This document shows, piece after piece, positions 19,914 through 29,041 of a DNA stretch of 40,714 nucleotides (positions are counted from its first letter, which is position 1; each line of letters opens with the position of its first letter). Source of the DNA: a virus; IMG/VR virus record IMGVR_UViG_3300047408_000298, positions 1-40,714 of that record; one strand, given 5' to 3'. A model generated the notes under the pieces. The model made no database searches, was not told the origin of the DNA, and saw only the letters and a program-made list of their open reading frames with translations. The translations under genes and the position numbers were made by a program.

Positions 19914-21589
19914 TGGAGCCGCGCGCGCAATCCATCATTCAGGATTGGGAGCGGGGTAATTCCGATCGTTCGACGTTTCTCACGCATTGGCAGGAAATCA
20001 CGCGCTACATCCAGCCCAACCGCGCGGATTACACCATGGTCCAGCCGGCGGGCGCGAAGCGGATGCAATGGGTCTATGACGCGACGCCGATCTGGGCGCT
20101 CGAACAATTCGCGGCCGGGCTCCATGCGCTGCTCACCAGCCCGACGCTGAAATGGTTCGCGCTCAAATGCGAGGATGAACGGGTCGATCAGATCCCGGCG
20201 GTGCGCGGCTGGCTCGAGACGGCGACGACGCGGCTCTATTCGGTGTTCAATTCGCCCAAGCACAATTTCGCCTCGCAGAGCCACGAGATTTATTCGGACC
20301 TCGGCGGCATCGGCAATGGCTGCATGGCGGTGCTCGAGCATCCGCGCATCGATGTGCTGTTCTCGACGCGGCACATGAAGGAGGTGGTGTGGGCGGAAAA
20401 CGACACCGATCGCATCGATACCCTGACACGCAAATGGGAGTTCACTCCGGCGCAGGCCGTCGGAGCCTTTGGCAAAGACGCGGGCGAAAAGGTCGGGAAG
20501 GCGTATGCGGACGGCAAGACGGACAAATTCGTTTTCGTGCATCAGGTGAAGCCGCGGTCCTTGCGCAACGTGCTGCGATCGGACGCCGCGCATAAGGCGT
20601 TCGCGAGCGTCTATGTGTCGGTGGCGGATGGCGCGGTGATCCGCGAAGGCGGCTTCGATGAGTTTCCCTATCTCTGCCCGCGCCTGACCAAGGCGACCGC
20701 GGAGCTCTACGGGCGCGGCAACGGCTCCATCGCGCTGCCCGACGTGAAGATGCTGAACGAGATGGCGAAGGTGGTTTTGAAGGCGAGCCAGAAGGTGCTC
20801 GATCCGCCACTCGATCTGCCCGATCAGGGCTATCTCGTTCCGATCAAGACGACGCCGGGCTCGCTCAATTTTCACCGCGCCAATGTGCGGGCCGATGACA
20901 GAATCAAGCCCATCGAAACCGGCGGCCAGCCGCAACTCGGTCAGGAGATGATCGAGGCCATCCGCAATCAAATCCTGCGCGCGTTCTATGTCGATCTGCT
21001 CAGGATGCCGACCGATCTGTCCGATCCCTCGGGCGACGGCAAGGGTTCGACCGCGACCTATTGGATGCAGCGGCGCGAAAAGGAAATGATGGCGCTGTCG
21101 CCGATGCTGGCGCGCGTCAATGCGGAATGGACGGACCCGCTGATCGATCGTGTGTTCGCGATCGAATGGCGGCGCGCGAAACTGATGCGCTTCGGTCCGG
21201 GCTCGCCCTTTCCGCCGCCGCCGCCGGAATTGTCGGGGTCGAGTTTGCGCGTCGAATACGTCTCGCCGATCGCGCTGGCGCAGCGCTCGAGCGAAACCGA
21301 CAGCCTCGACCGTCTGATGGAAAAACAGATGGTGATGAAGCAGATGGACCCGCAATCGCCATTGGTGGTCAACACCGAAGAAACGATGCGGCTCTATGGC
21401 CGCGATCTGAACGTGCCGGTCCTGGCGCTGAAGACGCGCGATCAGATGCAGGCGGAAGCGCAAGCGCAGGCTCAGGCGCAAGAACAGGCGGCGCAAGCCA
21501 AGCAGGCCGAAACGATGGCGGGTGCGGCGAAGTCGGGCGCCGACGCGCTCTCGACCGCCGCCGACATCGGGCAGAGGCAGGCGGCATGA
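19913..21589 (+). CDS. Portal / head-to-tail connector protein (podovirus type)
   Basis: 558 residues from ATG 19913 (a GTG three bases earlier is possible). It corresponds to the head-to-tail connecting protein family: WQEITRYIQPNRADY near the start, WALEQFAAGLHALLTSPTLK, GIGNGCMAVLEHP, KMLNEMAKVVLKASQKVLDP and IEAIRNQILRAFYVDLLRMP are typical. It forms the dodecameric ring at one capsid vertex through which DNA is packaged and to which the tail tubular proteins attach. The C-terminus has a Gln/Ala coiled segment (MQAEAQAQAQAQEQAAQAKQ). Confidence 0.9.
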   Translation: MEPRAQSIIQDWERGNSDRSTFLTHWQEITRYIQPNRADYTMVQPAGAKRMQWVYDATPIWALEQFAAGLHALLTSPTLKWFALKCEDERVDQIPAVRGWLETATTRLYSVFNSPKHNFASQSHEIYSDLGGIGNGCMAVLEHPRIDVLFSTRHMKEVVWAENDTDRIDTLTRKWEFTPAQAVGAFGKDAGEKVGKAYADGKTDKFVFVHQVKPRSLRNVLRSDAAHKAFASVYVSVADGAVIREGGFDEFPYLCPRLTKATAELYGRGNGSIALPDVKMLNEMAKVVLKASQKVLDPPLDLPDQGYLVPIKTTPGSLNFHRANVRADDRIKPIETGGQPQLGQEMIEAIRNQILRAFYVDLLRMPTDLSDPSGDGKGSTATYWMQRREKEMMALSPMLARVNAEWTDPLIDRVFAIEWRRAKLMRFGPGSPFPPPPPELSGSSLRVEYVSPIALAQRSSETDSLDRLMEKQMVMKQMDPQSPLVVNTEETMRLYGRDLNVPVLALKTRDQMQAEAQAQAQAQEQAAQAKQAETMAGAAKSGADALSTAADIGQRQAA

Positions 21590-21990
21590 CCCTGATCCTC
21601 CCCGACGCGCCGAAAACTCCGTACCCGGACTTTGCCATGCAATGCGATCAGGTCATGGGGATGGTGCGGACGTGCAAGAACCCGCCGTCACGCGCGCCGC
21701 GCATCATCGTGCCGTCGATGACGCCCGAAGCGCCGGACCATAAGCATCTGCGCATGATGACAACGCTGCATTTCTGCGAGTTGCACCGCATCGGATGGAA
21801 GGCGGTGGATTTTCTCTCCGGCGCGATCAAGGCGCGATTCGAGGCGACGGCGAAGATGGCGCGGCCGATCGATTTCAAGTGCAATTTCGATAAAGCGTGG
21901 ATCGATTGGGTGCTGACCACGACGCCGGAATATCGGGCCTTCATGAACGATCTCGGCTATCACGGCATCAGGGCTTTGGCGTTGCCATGA
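21586..21990 (+). CDS. Hypothetical protein, 134 aa
   Basis: A conserved-looking protein of the portal-to-scaffold interval (GMVRTCKNPPSRAPRIIVPS, then WKAVDFLSGAIKARFEATAK). It has ATGA overlaps on both sides. No named family. The position suggests a minor head or assembly protein. Confidence 0.6.
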   Translation: MTLILPDAPKTPYPDFAMQCDQVMGMVRTCKNPPSRAPRIIVPSMTPEAPDHKHLRMMTTLHFCELHRIGWKAVDFLSGAIKARFEATAKMARPIDFKCNFDKAWIDWVLTTTPEYRAFMNDLGYHGIRALALP

Positions 21991-22286
21991 CAAAAAGCGC
22001 GCGCGCCGCCATGCTGAAAGCGAGATTTGCCGATGCGCGGGCCTATGAACAGGTCTTCGCCTCGCCCGATGGCAAGCGCGTGCTCTACGATATTTTGCGC
22101 GCCGGGGGCTTGCTCACGATCAGCCATGTACCGGGCGATCCGTACTCGACGGAGTGGAACGACGGCAGGCGTTCTCTCGCGCTGCACATCGTCGATCAAT
22201 TGCGCTGGAACGAAGCCGAATTGGTGAAGCTGGCGCAGATGCAGACCGATGAAGATGTGGGGATGATGGATGCCACTTACCAATAA
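21987..22286 (+). CDS. Bbp19-like phage protein, 99 aa
   Basis: Fits the small Bbp19-type domain (named from Bordetella phage BPP-1): FASPDGKRVLYDILRAGGLL, then DPYSTEWNDGRRSLALHIVD. The family lies between portal and capsid genes in podoviruses, and its role is probably structural or in assembly. The start overlaps the preceding stop; the next small gene overlaps its end by 17 nt. Confidence 0.7.
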   Translation: MTKSARAAMLKARFADARAYEQVFASPDGKRVLYDILRAGGLLTISHVPGDPYSTEWNDGRRSLALHIVDQLRWNEAELVKLAQMQTDEDVGMMDATYQ

Positions 22287-22416
22287 GGGCCGCACGATCC
22301 TGACCGAGATGCAGAAGCAGTATGGCGACGAGAAGGGCAAAAGCGTGTTCTACGCCTCGATCAATGCGGGCAAGGTCAAGGGTGCGGAAAAGGCGAACGG
22401 GAAGGCGAAGGACTGA
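22270..22416 (+). CDS. Small conserved phage protein, 48 aa
   Basis: Reads MPLTNKGRTILTEMQKQYGD, then GKSVFYASINAGKVKG and a Lys/Ala tail. Tiny proteins with a QYGxxKGxxVFYASxNxGKI pattern are common near portal and scaffold genes in phages, function unknown. It starts inside the Bbp19-like gene and its TGA overlaps the scaffold ATG at 22416, which supports translation. Confidence 0.65.
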   Translation: MPLTNKGRTILTEMQKQYGDEKGKSVFYASINAGKVKGAEKANGKAKD

Positions 22417-23411
22417 TGTTGAGATTCACAAACGGAGTGCTGCTTTCCACCTTCATGCCTGATCCCGCTGGCGAAGGCGGCAGCGCCGGCGCGGGTGGTA
22501 GTGCCCCCGCCGCTGGCGCGACTCCTCCCGCCGGCGGCGGGGCTGCCGGTGGGGCTCCGCCCGCGGGCGGCGCTGCGCCGGGCGGCGACGCGAAGCCCTG
22601 GTCCTTCCCGACCGATAAACCGTTTGCGGAATATCTGCCCGAACGGGTGCGCACCGATCCGTCGTTTCGCGACATCAAGAGTTTCGAGAATCTGGCCGAA
22701 AGTTTCGTCAACGCGCAGCGTCTCGTCGGCGCGGATAAGGCGACCATCCTGCAAATCCCGAAGGATGACGACGCCAAGGCATGGGCCGATTTCTACGCCA
22801 AGACCGGACGGCCGGAAAAACCGGAAGGCTACAAGATCCCCAAGCGCGCCGACGGCAAGGAGTACGACGCGGATTCACAGGGCTTTCAGAAGGCGATGGT
22901 GCCGAAGCTGCACGAGGCGGGGCTGTCGCAACGCCAGATCGACATGCTGGTGCCCGCCTGGAATGCCGTGTTCGACAACGCGGACACGGCGCGCGCCGAT
23001 GCCGATGCCGCCGATCGGACGAAAGCGGAAACTGCGCTCAAGGCCGAATGGGGCACGGCCTATGACGACAAGCTGAAGCTCGCGCAATCGGCGATCAATC
23101 ACTATGCGGGTGAACTCAAGATCACCGATGCGGTGCTCGCCGAACTCGATTCGACCAAGCTCGGCAATACGCCGGGGCTGGCAAAGATGCTCGCGCATCT
23201 CGGCGCGCAGTTGAAAGAGGACGGACTGATCGGCAAGGGCGATGCGGGCTTTGCCGCCGCGCTCTCGCCTGCCGAAGCCAGGCAACAGATCAACGCGATG
23301 GCGAGCGACGAGACGGCGAAAAAAGCGCTACTCGACCCGAAACATCCGCAACATCGCGAGACGGTGGAGCGGCGCGCGAAACTTTACGAGCAGGCATATC
23401 CGCCTGCGTGA
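22416..23411 (+). CDS. Capsid scaffolding / assembly protein
   Basis: 331 residues directly before the capsid gene. A disordered Gly/Ala/Pro-rich N-terminus (residues about 15-60) is followed by a helical, charged body with FAEYLPERVRTDPSFRDIKS, SFVNAQRLVGADKATILQIP, a PEKPEGYKIPK turn, and a C-terminal charged helix with HPQHRETVERRAKLYEQAY. This is the arrangement of podoviral scaffolds, which fill the procapsid during assembly and leave before DNA packaging. The ATG 22416 overlaps the previous stop. Confidence 0.8.
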   Translation: MLRFTNGVLLSTFMPDPAGEGGSAGAGGSAPAAGATPPAGGGAAGGAPPAGGAAPGGDAKPWSFPTDKPFAEYLPERVRTDPSFRDIKSFENLAESFVNAQRLVGADKATILQIPKDDDAKAWADFYAKTGRPEKPEGYKIPKRADGKEYDADSQGFQKAMVPKLHEAGLSQRQIDMLVPAWNAVFDNADTARADADAADRTKAETALKAEWGTAYDDKLKLAQSAINHYAGELKITDAVLAELDSTKLGNTPGLAKMLAHLGAQLKEDGLIGKGDAGFAAALSPAEARQQINAMASDETAKKALLDPKHPQHRETVERRAKLYEQAYPPA

Positions 23412-23632
23412 TTGCAGAGGGCCGGGGAGCTTCGCGGCTTTCAAACGCGGGGTCCGGCCAAAGCACGGCGAAGGGGCGCCGTAAACTTCCCAGGTGCGGG
23501 TCCGGCGTGGTGGCGTTTCGCTACGGGGCCGGGGAGCTCAGCCGTCAGATATGCGGGCCGCGCGTGAAACCGTGCGCCCGCCTTGCAACCCTGACGCCGG
23601 ATGAGGACCGGCGTCACGACGGAGAGTAACCG
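23412..23632 (+). promoter_or_regulatory. Capsid-gene leader with hairpin
   Basis: Non-coding gap of 221 bp. GGGCCGGGGAGCT occurs twice (23419 and about 23526), and a perfect 9-bp stem TGACGCCGG/CCGGCGTCA with 7-base loop lies at 23592-23616. It is 4 bases from the GGAGAG ribosome-binding site of the capsid gene. I see no T-run, so it is more likely an mRNA-stabilising or processing structure that raises capsid yield than a terminator. Confidence 0.6.
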
Positions 23633-24550
23633 ATGTCCTTCACCATCACGGACGCCTTCGTGCAGCAATTCACGGGGGCCATTCATCTCGTCGCCCAACA
23701 GGAAACGTCGCGGCTCGAAGGCTGTGTCCGCGTCGATATGATGACCGGCGAAGCGGCCTATTTCGAGCAATTGGGCGCGACCGCTGCGCGCAAGGTCATG
23801 GCGCGTCATGGCGATTCGCCGATGATGAACTCGCAACATCTGAGGCGGCGGCTTGTCCCCTACGATTACGATTGGGGCGACATGATCGACAAACTCGACA
23901 AGCTGAAGATGATTGCCGATCCGACATCGCCCTACACGATGGCGGCGGCGGCGGCCCTCAATCGCGGCAAGGACGACGAAATCATCGGCGCGTTCTTCGG
24001 CACGGCCTATGCCGGACATACCGGCGGGACCGCCGTCGTCTGGCCGAACGGCAATGCCGAAAGCAATCCACCGCAGCCGGGCGGTACGGTCGTCGCCGTC
24101 AACTCATGGGCCTATGGCACGGGCTCGGGCAATGCCGGGCTCACCATCTCCAAGCTGATCGAAGCCAACGTCGCGCTCGATGCGGCCGAAGGCGACGAAA
24201 ACGAGCCGCGCTATATCGTGGTCAAAGCCAAGCATAAGGGCCAACTGCTCGCGACCACCGAAGTGACCAATGTGAACTACAATTCGGTCAAGGCGCTGGT
24301 GGACGGCAAGATCAACAGCTTCATGGGCTTCGAGTTCAAGCACAGCGAACGCCTGGGCGTGGATTCGAACGGCTTTGACCGGATTCCGGCGTGGCGCAAA
24401 GGCGGCATGGGCCTCGGCATCGTCAAGGACATTTCGGGCCGCGTCGCCGAACGGCCCGACAAGCGGTTCTCCTGGTACGTCTACGCCGATATGTCGATCG
24501 GCGCGAGCCGCCTGGAAGAAGCCAAAATCACCGAAATCAAGACGATCTGA
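23633..24550 (+). CDS. Major capsid protein
   Basis: 305 residues, following the scaffold gene and its own leader with a strong ribosome-binding site, as expected for the most abundant virion protein. The sequence fits the capsid family of podoviral prophages (VAQQETSRLEGCVRVDMMTG, then DYDWGDMIDKLDKLKMIADP, PRYIVVKAKHKGQLLATTEV). A typical C-terminal strand is RFSWYVYADMSIGASRLEEA. It most likely adopts the HK97 fold. The function is secure from position and size; the exact family is by eye. Confidence 0.85.
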   Translation: MSFTITDAFVQQFTGAIHLVAQQETSRLEGCVRVDMMTGEAAYFEQLGATAARKVMARHGDSPMMNSQHLRRRLVPYDYDWGDMIDKLDKLKMIADPTSPYTMAAAAALNRGKDDEIIGAFFGTAYAGHTGGTAVVWPNGNAESNPPQPGGTVVAVNSWAYGTGSGNAGLTISKLIEANVALDAAEGDENEPRYIVVKAKHKGQLLATTEVTNVNYNSVKALVDGKINSFMGFEFKHSERLGVDSNGFDRIPAWRKGGMGLGIVKDISGRVAERPDKRFSWYVYADMSIGASRLEEAKITEIKTI

Positions 24551-24565
24551 GAAAGGACTCTTCCG

Positions 24566-25078
24566 ATGGCGATCACTCCTGCAACCGCCTATGGCGTCAA
24601 CATGGCGAAGATCGTCGGCGCCGCCGCCGGTCAATTGCCGCAACTCCCCGAAGTCACCCTCGTCGGCGGCAAGCTTCGCTGCTTCAATGAAACCGTGACC
24701 TATGCGGCGCAAGCCGCGCCCACGGTCATCGGTGTGGCGCGTCTGCCTGTGCCGTTCGCGCTGCAATTCATCACGCTTCTCGCGAGCGCCACGTCAGGCA
24801 CCACGACGCTCGCGCTCGGCAATGCCGCGAACGGCAATTCGGCGATCTACAAAGCCGCCGCCGCGTTCACGGCGGTCGATACGCTCACCTTCTTCGCGCT
24901 CTCCGCGACCTATCAACAGATCATCTCGGTGGGTGTGGATTCGCAAGGCATCTCGCTCGGGCCGAACTCTCCCGGCCAGGGCGGCGGCGCTTACGAAGAC
25001 ATCATTCTGACGCTTGCAGCCGCGGGGGCTCCGGCGGCAGGCACCTTGAAGCTCGGTTTCTACTACACGATCGATTGA
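24566..25078 (+). CDS. Putative head decoration / minor head protein, 170 aa
   Basis: A beta-rich protein (LRCFNETVTYAAQAAPTVIG, LQFITLLASATSGTTTLALG) with Gly/Ala loops, located between capsid and tail tubular A genes and preceded by a short ribosome-binding site (AAAGGA). No enzymatic motif. Proteins in this slot decorate the capsid or stabilise it, but this is inferred from position only. Confidence 0.6.
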   Translation: MAITPATAYGVNMAKIVGAAAGQLPQLPEVTLVGGKLRCFNETVTYAAQAAPTVIGVARLPVPFALQFITLLASATSGTTTLALGNAANGNSAIYKAAAAFTAVDTLTFFALSATYQQIISVGVDSQGISLGPNSPGQGGGAYEDIILTLAAAGAPAAGTLKLGFYYTID

Positions 25079-25090
25079 GAGAAGCCGCAC

Positions 25091-25666
25091 ATGGCCGCGG
25101 GCGACAGTCAGGTTACGATCTGCAACATCGGCCTCATCGAAGGATTGGGCCAGGACCCGATCACGTCGTTCGACGATCAGACCAAGCCCGCGATCCTGTG
25201 CAAGCAACTCTATGACACCAAGCGGCGGGAGGTGTTGCGCGCCTTTCCGTGGAATTTCGCCAAGAGATTCGCGCAGCTTGCCGCCGACATGACGGTCCCG
25301 CCGTTCCACTACGCCAACGCTTTCCCGCTGCCCGCCGATTACATCACCATGTTCAACCTGCCCGATAATGATCTGGCACAATGGGAGGTTGTCGGGCATT
25401 CGCTGTATACGGATGAAGGCGCACCGCTCAATACGATCTACATCAGCGATTTCAAGGACCCGACGCGGTTCGATCCGCTGTTCTGCACCTGCCTCGGCTA
25501 TGCCGTGGGCTCCGGCCTCGCGATTGGCATTTTGCAGGACAAGAAGCTGCGCGATCAGTTGGAGCAATATTGGCGCGACAAGCTCTCGACGGCGCGTTCG
25601 ATTTCGAGCCAGGAAAATTCGCCCGTCGAATGGGATGTCGATGTCCTGTTGCGCTCGAGGCGGTAG
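25091..25666 (+). CDS. Tail tubular protein A-like (gatekeeper, T7 gp11 type)
   Basis: 191 residues in the T7 gp11 / head-tail adaptor pattern: SQVTICNIGLIEGLGQDPIT at the start, CKQLYDTKRREVLRAFPWNF, and a YANAFPLPADYITMFNL strand. It should bind the portal ring and tail tubular B to form the upper tail tube. It ends exactly one codon before tail tubular B (TAG-ATG), so the two are translated in sequence. Confidence 0.85.
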   Translation: MAAGDSQVTICNIGLIEGLGQDPITSFDDQTKPAILCKQLYDTKRREVLRAFPWNFAKRFAQLAADMTVPPFHYANAFPLPADYITMFNLPDNDLAQWEVVGHSLYTDEGAPLNTIYISDFKDPTRFDPLFCTCLGYAVGSGLAIGILQDKKLRDQLEQYWRDKLSTARSISSQENSPVEWDVDVLLRSRR

Positions 25667-28072
25667 ATGGAAAGCCAGATCGAACTTTCCAATTTCACGG
25701 CGGGAGAATTATCCCCGCGCCTGAAGGGGCGGTTCGATCAGGGCAAGTATTACAACGGCTGCGATACGCTGGTGAATTTCGTCGTGATGCCGCAAGGCGG
25801 GGCGACCAAAAGGCCGGGGACCGAATACATCGCGGATGCGCGCGATCAGAACCATGCCTGCCGTCTGCGCCGCTTCGTGTTCTCGACCGTGCAAGCCTAC
25901 ATGCTCGAATTTTCGGATTTGCATGTGCGGCCCTATGCCAATGACGCGCAGGTGTTGAATGGGGGCGTGCCCGTCGATGTCGGGGTGCCCTATACCTTCG
26001 ATGATCTGAAGCTGTTGAATTTCACGCAAAGCGCCGACACGCTCTACATCTGGCATCCGCGCCATCCGCCGGCGACGCTGACGCGGAGCTCGCATGTGAA
26101 TTGGGCCTATGCGCCGATCGTGTGGCGCGACGGGCCTTACGAGGATGTCAACACGACGGCGACGACGCTGACGCCCTCGGGCACGGCTGGGCCGATCACC
26201 ATCGACGCCTCGGCTGTCGTCGGCATCAACAAGGGGCAGGGCTTCCTTCCCGGCGATGTCGGGCGGCTGATCCGCATCCGGGTGACGGCGCTGTGGGGCT
26301 GGGTGCAGATCACGGGCGTCAATTCGCCGACGCAAGTGACGGCGAACGTCATGCCGGAAGTCATCGGCGGTGCGAAGGGAGCGGCGGGCGCGCTCGATGG
26401 GGCGGCGGCGACGCCGTTCTGGCGTCTCGGCATGTGGTCCCCGGCAACGGGCTATCCCTATACCGTGGCCTTCTGGCAGCAACGCTTGATCTCGGGCGGC
26501 TATGATGGGGCGCCCAATGCCGTCGTGGGCTCGGTGGTGGGCGATTTCACCAACATGGCGCCAAGCGAACCGGACGGCACGGTGACGGAAGCACATGCTT
26601 TCGTCTGGCGTCTCGACGATGAAGAGGTGAATGCGATCCGCTGGCTCTCTCCGGCGGGCGCCGCGCACACGCCGCAATTGGGCATCGGCACGTCGGGCAG
26701 CGAGCAGATCATGCAGGCGGCGAGTGCATCGGACGGTCTGTCGCCGATCAGCGTGCAAGCCTATCGCGAAACCGCCTATGGCTCGGCCGCCGGGGTCAAC
26801 GCGCTGCGCATCGGCAAGTCGATCCTGTTCATGGACCGCTCGGCGCGCAAGCTGCGCGATTGGTCCTTCTTCTGGCAACTCGACGGCTATGACGGTCCCG
26901 ACGCGACGCAATTCTCCGAACACATCACGCGCGGGCCTCCGGGCGCAGGGGCGGAATTGTCCGGGCTGAAGCAACTCGCCTATCAGGCCGCGCCGCATCA
27001 GGTGATCTGGGCGGCGCGCAATGATGGGATGCTGCTCGGCTTCACCTATGACAAAACGCAAACGGTGTTCGCGCCGCATCGTCATCGCCTGGGCGGCAAC
27101 TATTATGGCGGCCCGCCTTTGGTCGAAAGCCTCGATGTCATCCCCGCACCGGACGGGAGCTATGATGAGTTGTGGCTTGCGGTGCTCCGCACCATCGACG
27201 GCGTGCCCAAGCGCTTCATCGAAGTGCTGACGCGGTATTTCGACGGTGCGGCGCAGGAAGAGGCGTTCTTCAGCGATGCGGGGTTGTCGTCGGAGCTCGT
27301 CTATCCGAACGCGACGCTGACGATCACGGAGCTTGCCAACACCGCGCCGCCGACGATGCGCCCGGCCTTCACCGGCGAGGGGCTGTTCAGCGCGGATGCG
27401 GCCGTCTTTACGTCCGCCGTGATCGGCGGGTTCATTCGTGTGAATGGCGGCAAGGCCCGGATCACGGCCTATGTCTCGAGCAGCCAGGTGCGCGGTACGG
27501 TGATCGATTCCCTGTTGCGCGTTGCGCCCGCGCCGCCGAATGCCTGGTCGGCAACGCCCGTGCACACGAGTTTCGCCGGCCTCGATCATCTCAATGGAGA
27601 GAGCGTGGCGATTCTCGGTGACGGCGCGAGTTTCCGGCATCGGACGGTTGCGGGCGGCAGCGTCACGCTCGATACCGGCAAGGCGAGCCTTGCCAATATC
27701 GGGCTCCCGTATCAGCCGGTGCTCGTGACCATGCCGTGGGAGAATCCGAAAACTCCGGTCGCGAGCCAGGGCAAGGCCAAGCGCCCCGATACGCTGTGGA
27801 TTCGCTTTCACGAAACCTTGGGCTGCTCGTTCGGACGGCGTGTGAGCGATCCGATGACCTTCATCGTGACCGACAAGACGGAGCGGATGCTGACGCGCAA
27901 CGCCGCCGATGCGATGGGGCAGGCGCCGCCGCTGTTCTCCGGTATGCGCAAGGTCGCGCCGCAGGGCAACACCGATCTCGAAGGGCAAATCCTGATTACA
28001 CAGGATGAGCCCTTGCCGTTGACGGTGCTCGCGATCGTGGCGCGCGCCGAAATTCCGGAGATGCAGCGATGA
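25667..28072 (+). CDS. Tail tubular protein B-like (nozzle, T7 gp12 type)
   Basis: 801 residues. The opening NFTAGELSPRLKGRFDQGKY, then DTLVNFVVMPQGGATKRPGT, is the signature of tail tubular B-like proteins of podoviruses and prophages. The rest is beta-propeller-like with repeated YxxG/W motifs (GYPYTVAFWQQRLISGGYDG, HQVIWAARNDGMLLGFTYDK). It forms the hexameric nozzle at the tail tip, to which the tailspike attaches. The stop overlaps the following start by 4 nt. Confidence 0.85.
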   Translation: MESQIELSNFTAGELSPRLKGRFDQGKYYNGCDTLVNFVVMPQGGATKRPGTEYIADARDQNHACRLRRFVFSTVQAYMLEFSDLHVRPYANDAQVLNGGVPVDVGVPYTFDDLKLLNFTQSADTLYIWHPRHPPATLTRSSHVNWAYAPIVWRDGPYEDVNTTATTLTPSGTAGPITIDASAVVGINKGQGFLPGDVGRLIRIRVTALWGWVQITGVNSPTQVTANVMPEVIGGAKGAAGALDGAAATPFWRLGMWSPATGYPYTVAFWQQRLISGGYDGAPNAVVGSVVGDFTNMAPSEPDGTVTEAHAFVWRLDDEEVNAIRWLSPAGAAHTPQLGIGTSGSEQIMQAASASDGLSPISVQAYRETAYGSAAGVNALRIGKSILFMDRSARKLRDWSFFWQLDGYDGPDATQFSEHITRGPPGAGAELSGLKQLAYQAAPHQVIWAARNDGMLLGFTYDKTQTVFAPHRHRLGGNYYGGPPLVESLDVIPAPDGSYDELWLAVLRTIDGVPKRFIEVLTRYFDGAAQEEAFFSDAGLSSELVYPNATLTITELANTAPPTMRPAFTGEGLFSADAAVFTSAVIGGFIRVNGGKARITAYVSSSQVRGTVIDSLLRVAPAPPNAWSATPVHTSFAGLDHLNGESVAILGDGASFRHRTVAGGSVTLDTGKASLANIGLPYQPVLVTMPWENPKTPVASQGKAKRPDTLWIRFHETLGCSFGRRVSDPMTFIVTDKTERMLTRNAADAMGQAPPLFSGMRKVAPQGNTDLEGQILITQDEPLPLTVLAIVARAEIPEMQR

Positions 28073-28545
28073 GCGCGCGCCCCGGTTTCGTTCCGCGAAT
28101 CGTGCCGCTCGATGCGTTCTTGTTGCGCGAGGTGATCGCGGAGCCTGCCGATCCGCTCGCCGCGGAAATGGCATCGGGGCCGCAATTCGAGACGCGCGCC
28201 ATGCTGATACCGGGCTTGTCCTTCGCCATGATCGACGGCGCGTTTGCGGTGGCGGCGTGCGGACTGATCCCGATATTCGCAGGGAGGGCGGAATGCTGGG
28301 CGCTTCTGTCGCGCCAGGTCCGCCCGCGTCATATCGTGAGAGGCACGCGCGCGCTCAAAGACTTTCTCGATCTGCGCCAGCGCGACCCGGCTTTCCGCCG
28401 CGTCGAGATGACGGTCGTGGCATCGAATTGCTGGGCCTCGAGTTTTGCGCACGCGCTCGGCTTCGTGCGCGAAGGGCTGATGCGCGCCTACGATCCGTTG
28501 GCGCGCGATCATGTGCTGTTCGCGCGTGTGAAGGAGAGGTTCTGA
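28069..28545 (+). CDS. GNAT-fold protein of the tail cluster (T7 gp13 slot)
   Basis: 158 residues with an acetyltransferase-like order: strand pair (GLSFAMIDGAFAVAACGLIP), an arginine-rich pyrophosphate-loop region (RHIVRGTRALKDFL) and the last strand/helix pair (RRVEMTVVASNCWASSFAHA, LGFVREGLMRAY). Podoviral genomes often carry such a gene between tail tubular B and the internal virion proteins, where T7 has gp13. Whether it acetylates anything is unknown; a structural role is equally likely. The acetyl-CoA loop lacks the classical QxxGxG/A, so activity is doubtful. Confidence 0.7.
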   Translation: MSARPGFVPRIVPLDAFLLREVIAEPADPLAAEMASGPQFETRAMLIPGLSFAMIDGAFAVAACGLIPIFAGRAECWALLSRQVRPRHIVRGTRALKDFLDLRQRDPAFRRVEMTVVASNCWASSFAHALGFVREGLMRAYDPLARDHVLFARVKERF

Positions 28546-28546
28546 A

Positions 28547-29041
28547 ATGGCCTTCGCGGCTTCGGCGCTTCCCTTTATCGCGGCGGGTGCGTCCATCGGC
28601 GGAACGATCCTGGGCGCGAAGGGCGCCGCCGATGCCGGGGCGGCGACGCAATCGGCCTACAACGCCAATGCGGCGGCGATGCGGGTCAAGGCGCAGACCG
28701 ATCAGGAGGCGGCCGAAGCCGAAGCGCGCCTGACCGAACTCGCCAATGAGCGGCGCTATGGCAGCATCCGGTCGGACTATGCCGCCGCTGGCGTCGATGT
28801 GAACACCGGCTCCCCCCTCGATGTGATGGCCGATCAGCACGCGCAAGGCGCGCTGCAAGCGTCATTGCAGCGCTATCAGGGCAAGGTGCAGGCGCTTCAG
28901 GATGTGCAATCGGCCGACATCAATGTGCAACAGGGCCGCGCCGCGAAATCGGCGGGCAACATCACCGCGGGCGCAACGCTGCTGACCGGACTCGGCAAGG
29001 CGGTGTCGCCCTTCGTGCCGGTCCCGACAGGGGGCCTTTAG
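28547..29041 (+). CDS. Internal virion protein, gp14-like
   Basis: 164 residues: an N-terminal hydrophobic, glycine-rich segment (ALPFIAAGASIGGTILGAKG), a long Ala/Glu helical region (QEAAEAEARLTELANERR), the conserved patch RYGSIRSDYAAAGVDVNTGS, and a C-terminal Gly-rich hydrophobic end. This matches the gp14-type ejection proteins that enter the outer membrane during infection. AAGGAGAGG precedes the ATG. Confidence 0.8.
   Translation: MAFAASALPFIAAGASIGGTILGAKGAADAGAATQSAYNANAAAMRVKAQTDQEAAEAEARLTELANERRYGSIRSDYAAAGVDVNTGSPLDVMADQHAQGALQASLQRYQGKVQALQDVQSADINVQQGRAAKSAGNITAGATLLTGLGKAVSPFVPVPTGGL

Noticed and set aside
25709-28174. 821-codon minus-strand frame opposite tail tubular B
   Set aside because: Composition is Arg/His-rich and typical of antisense reading in GC-rich DNA; the plus-strand protein has family signatures.
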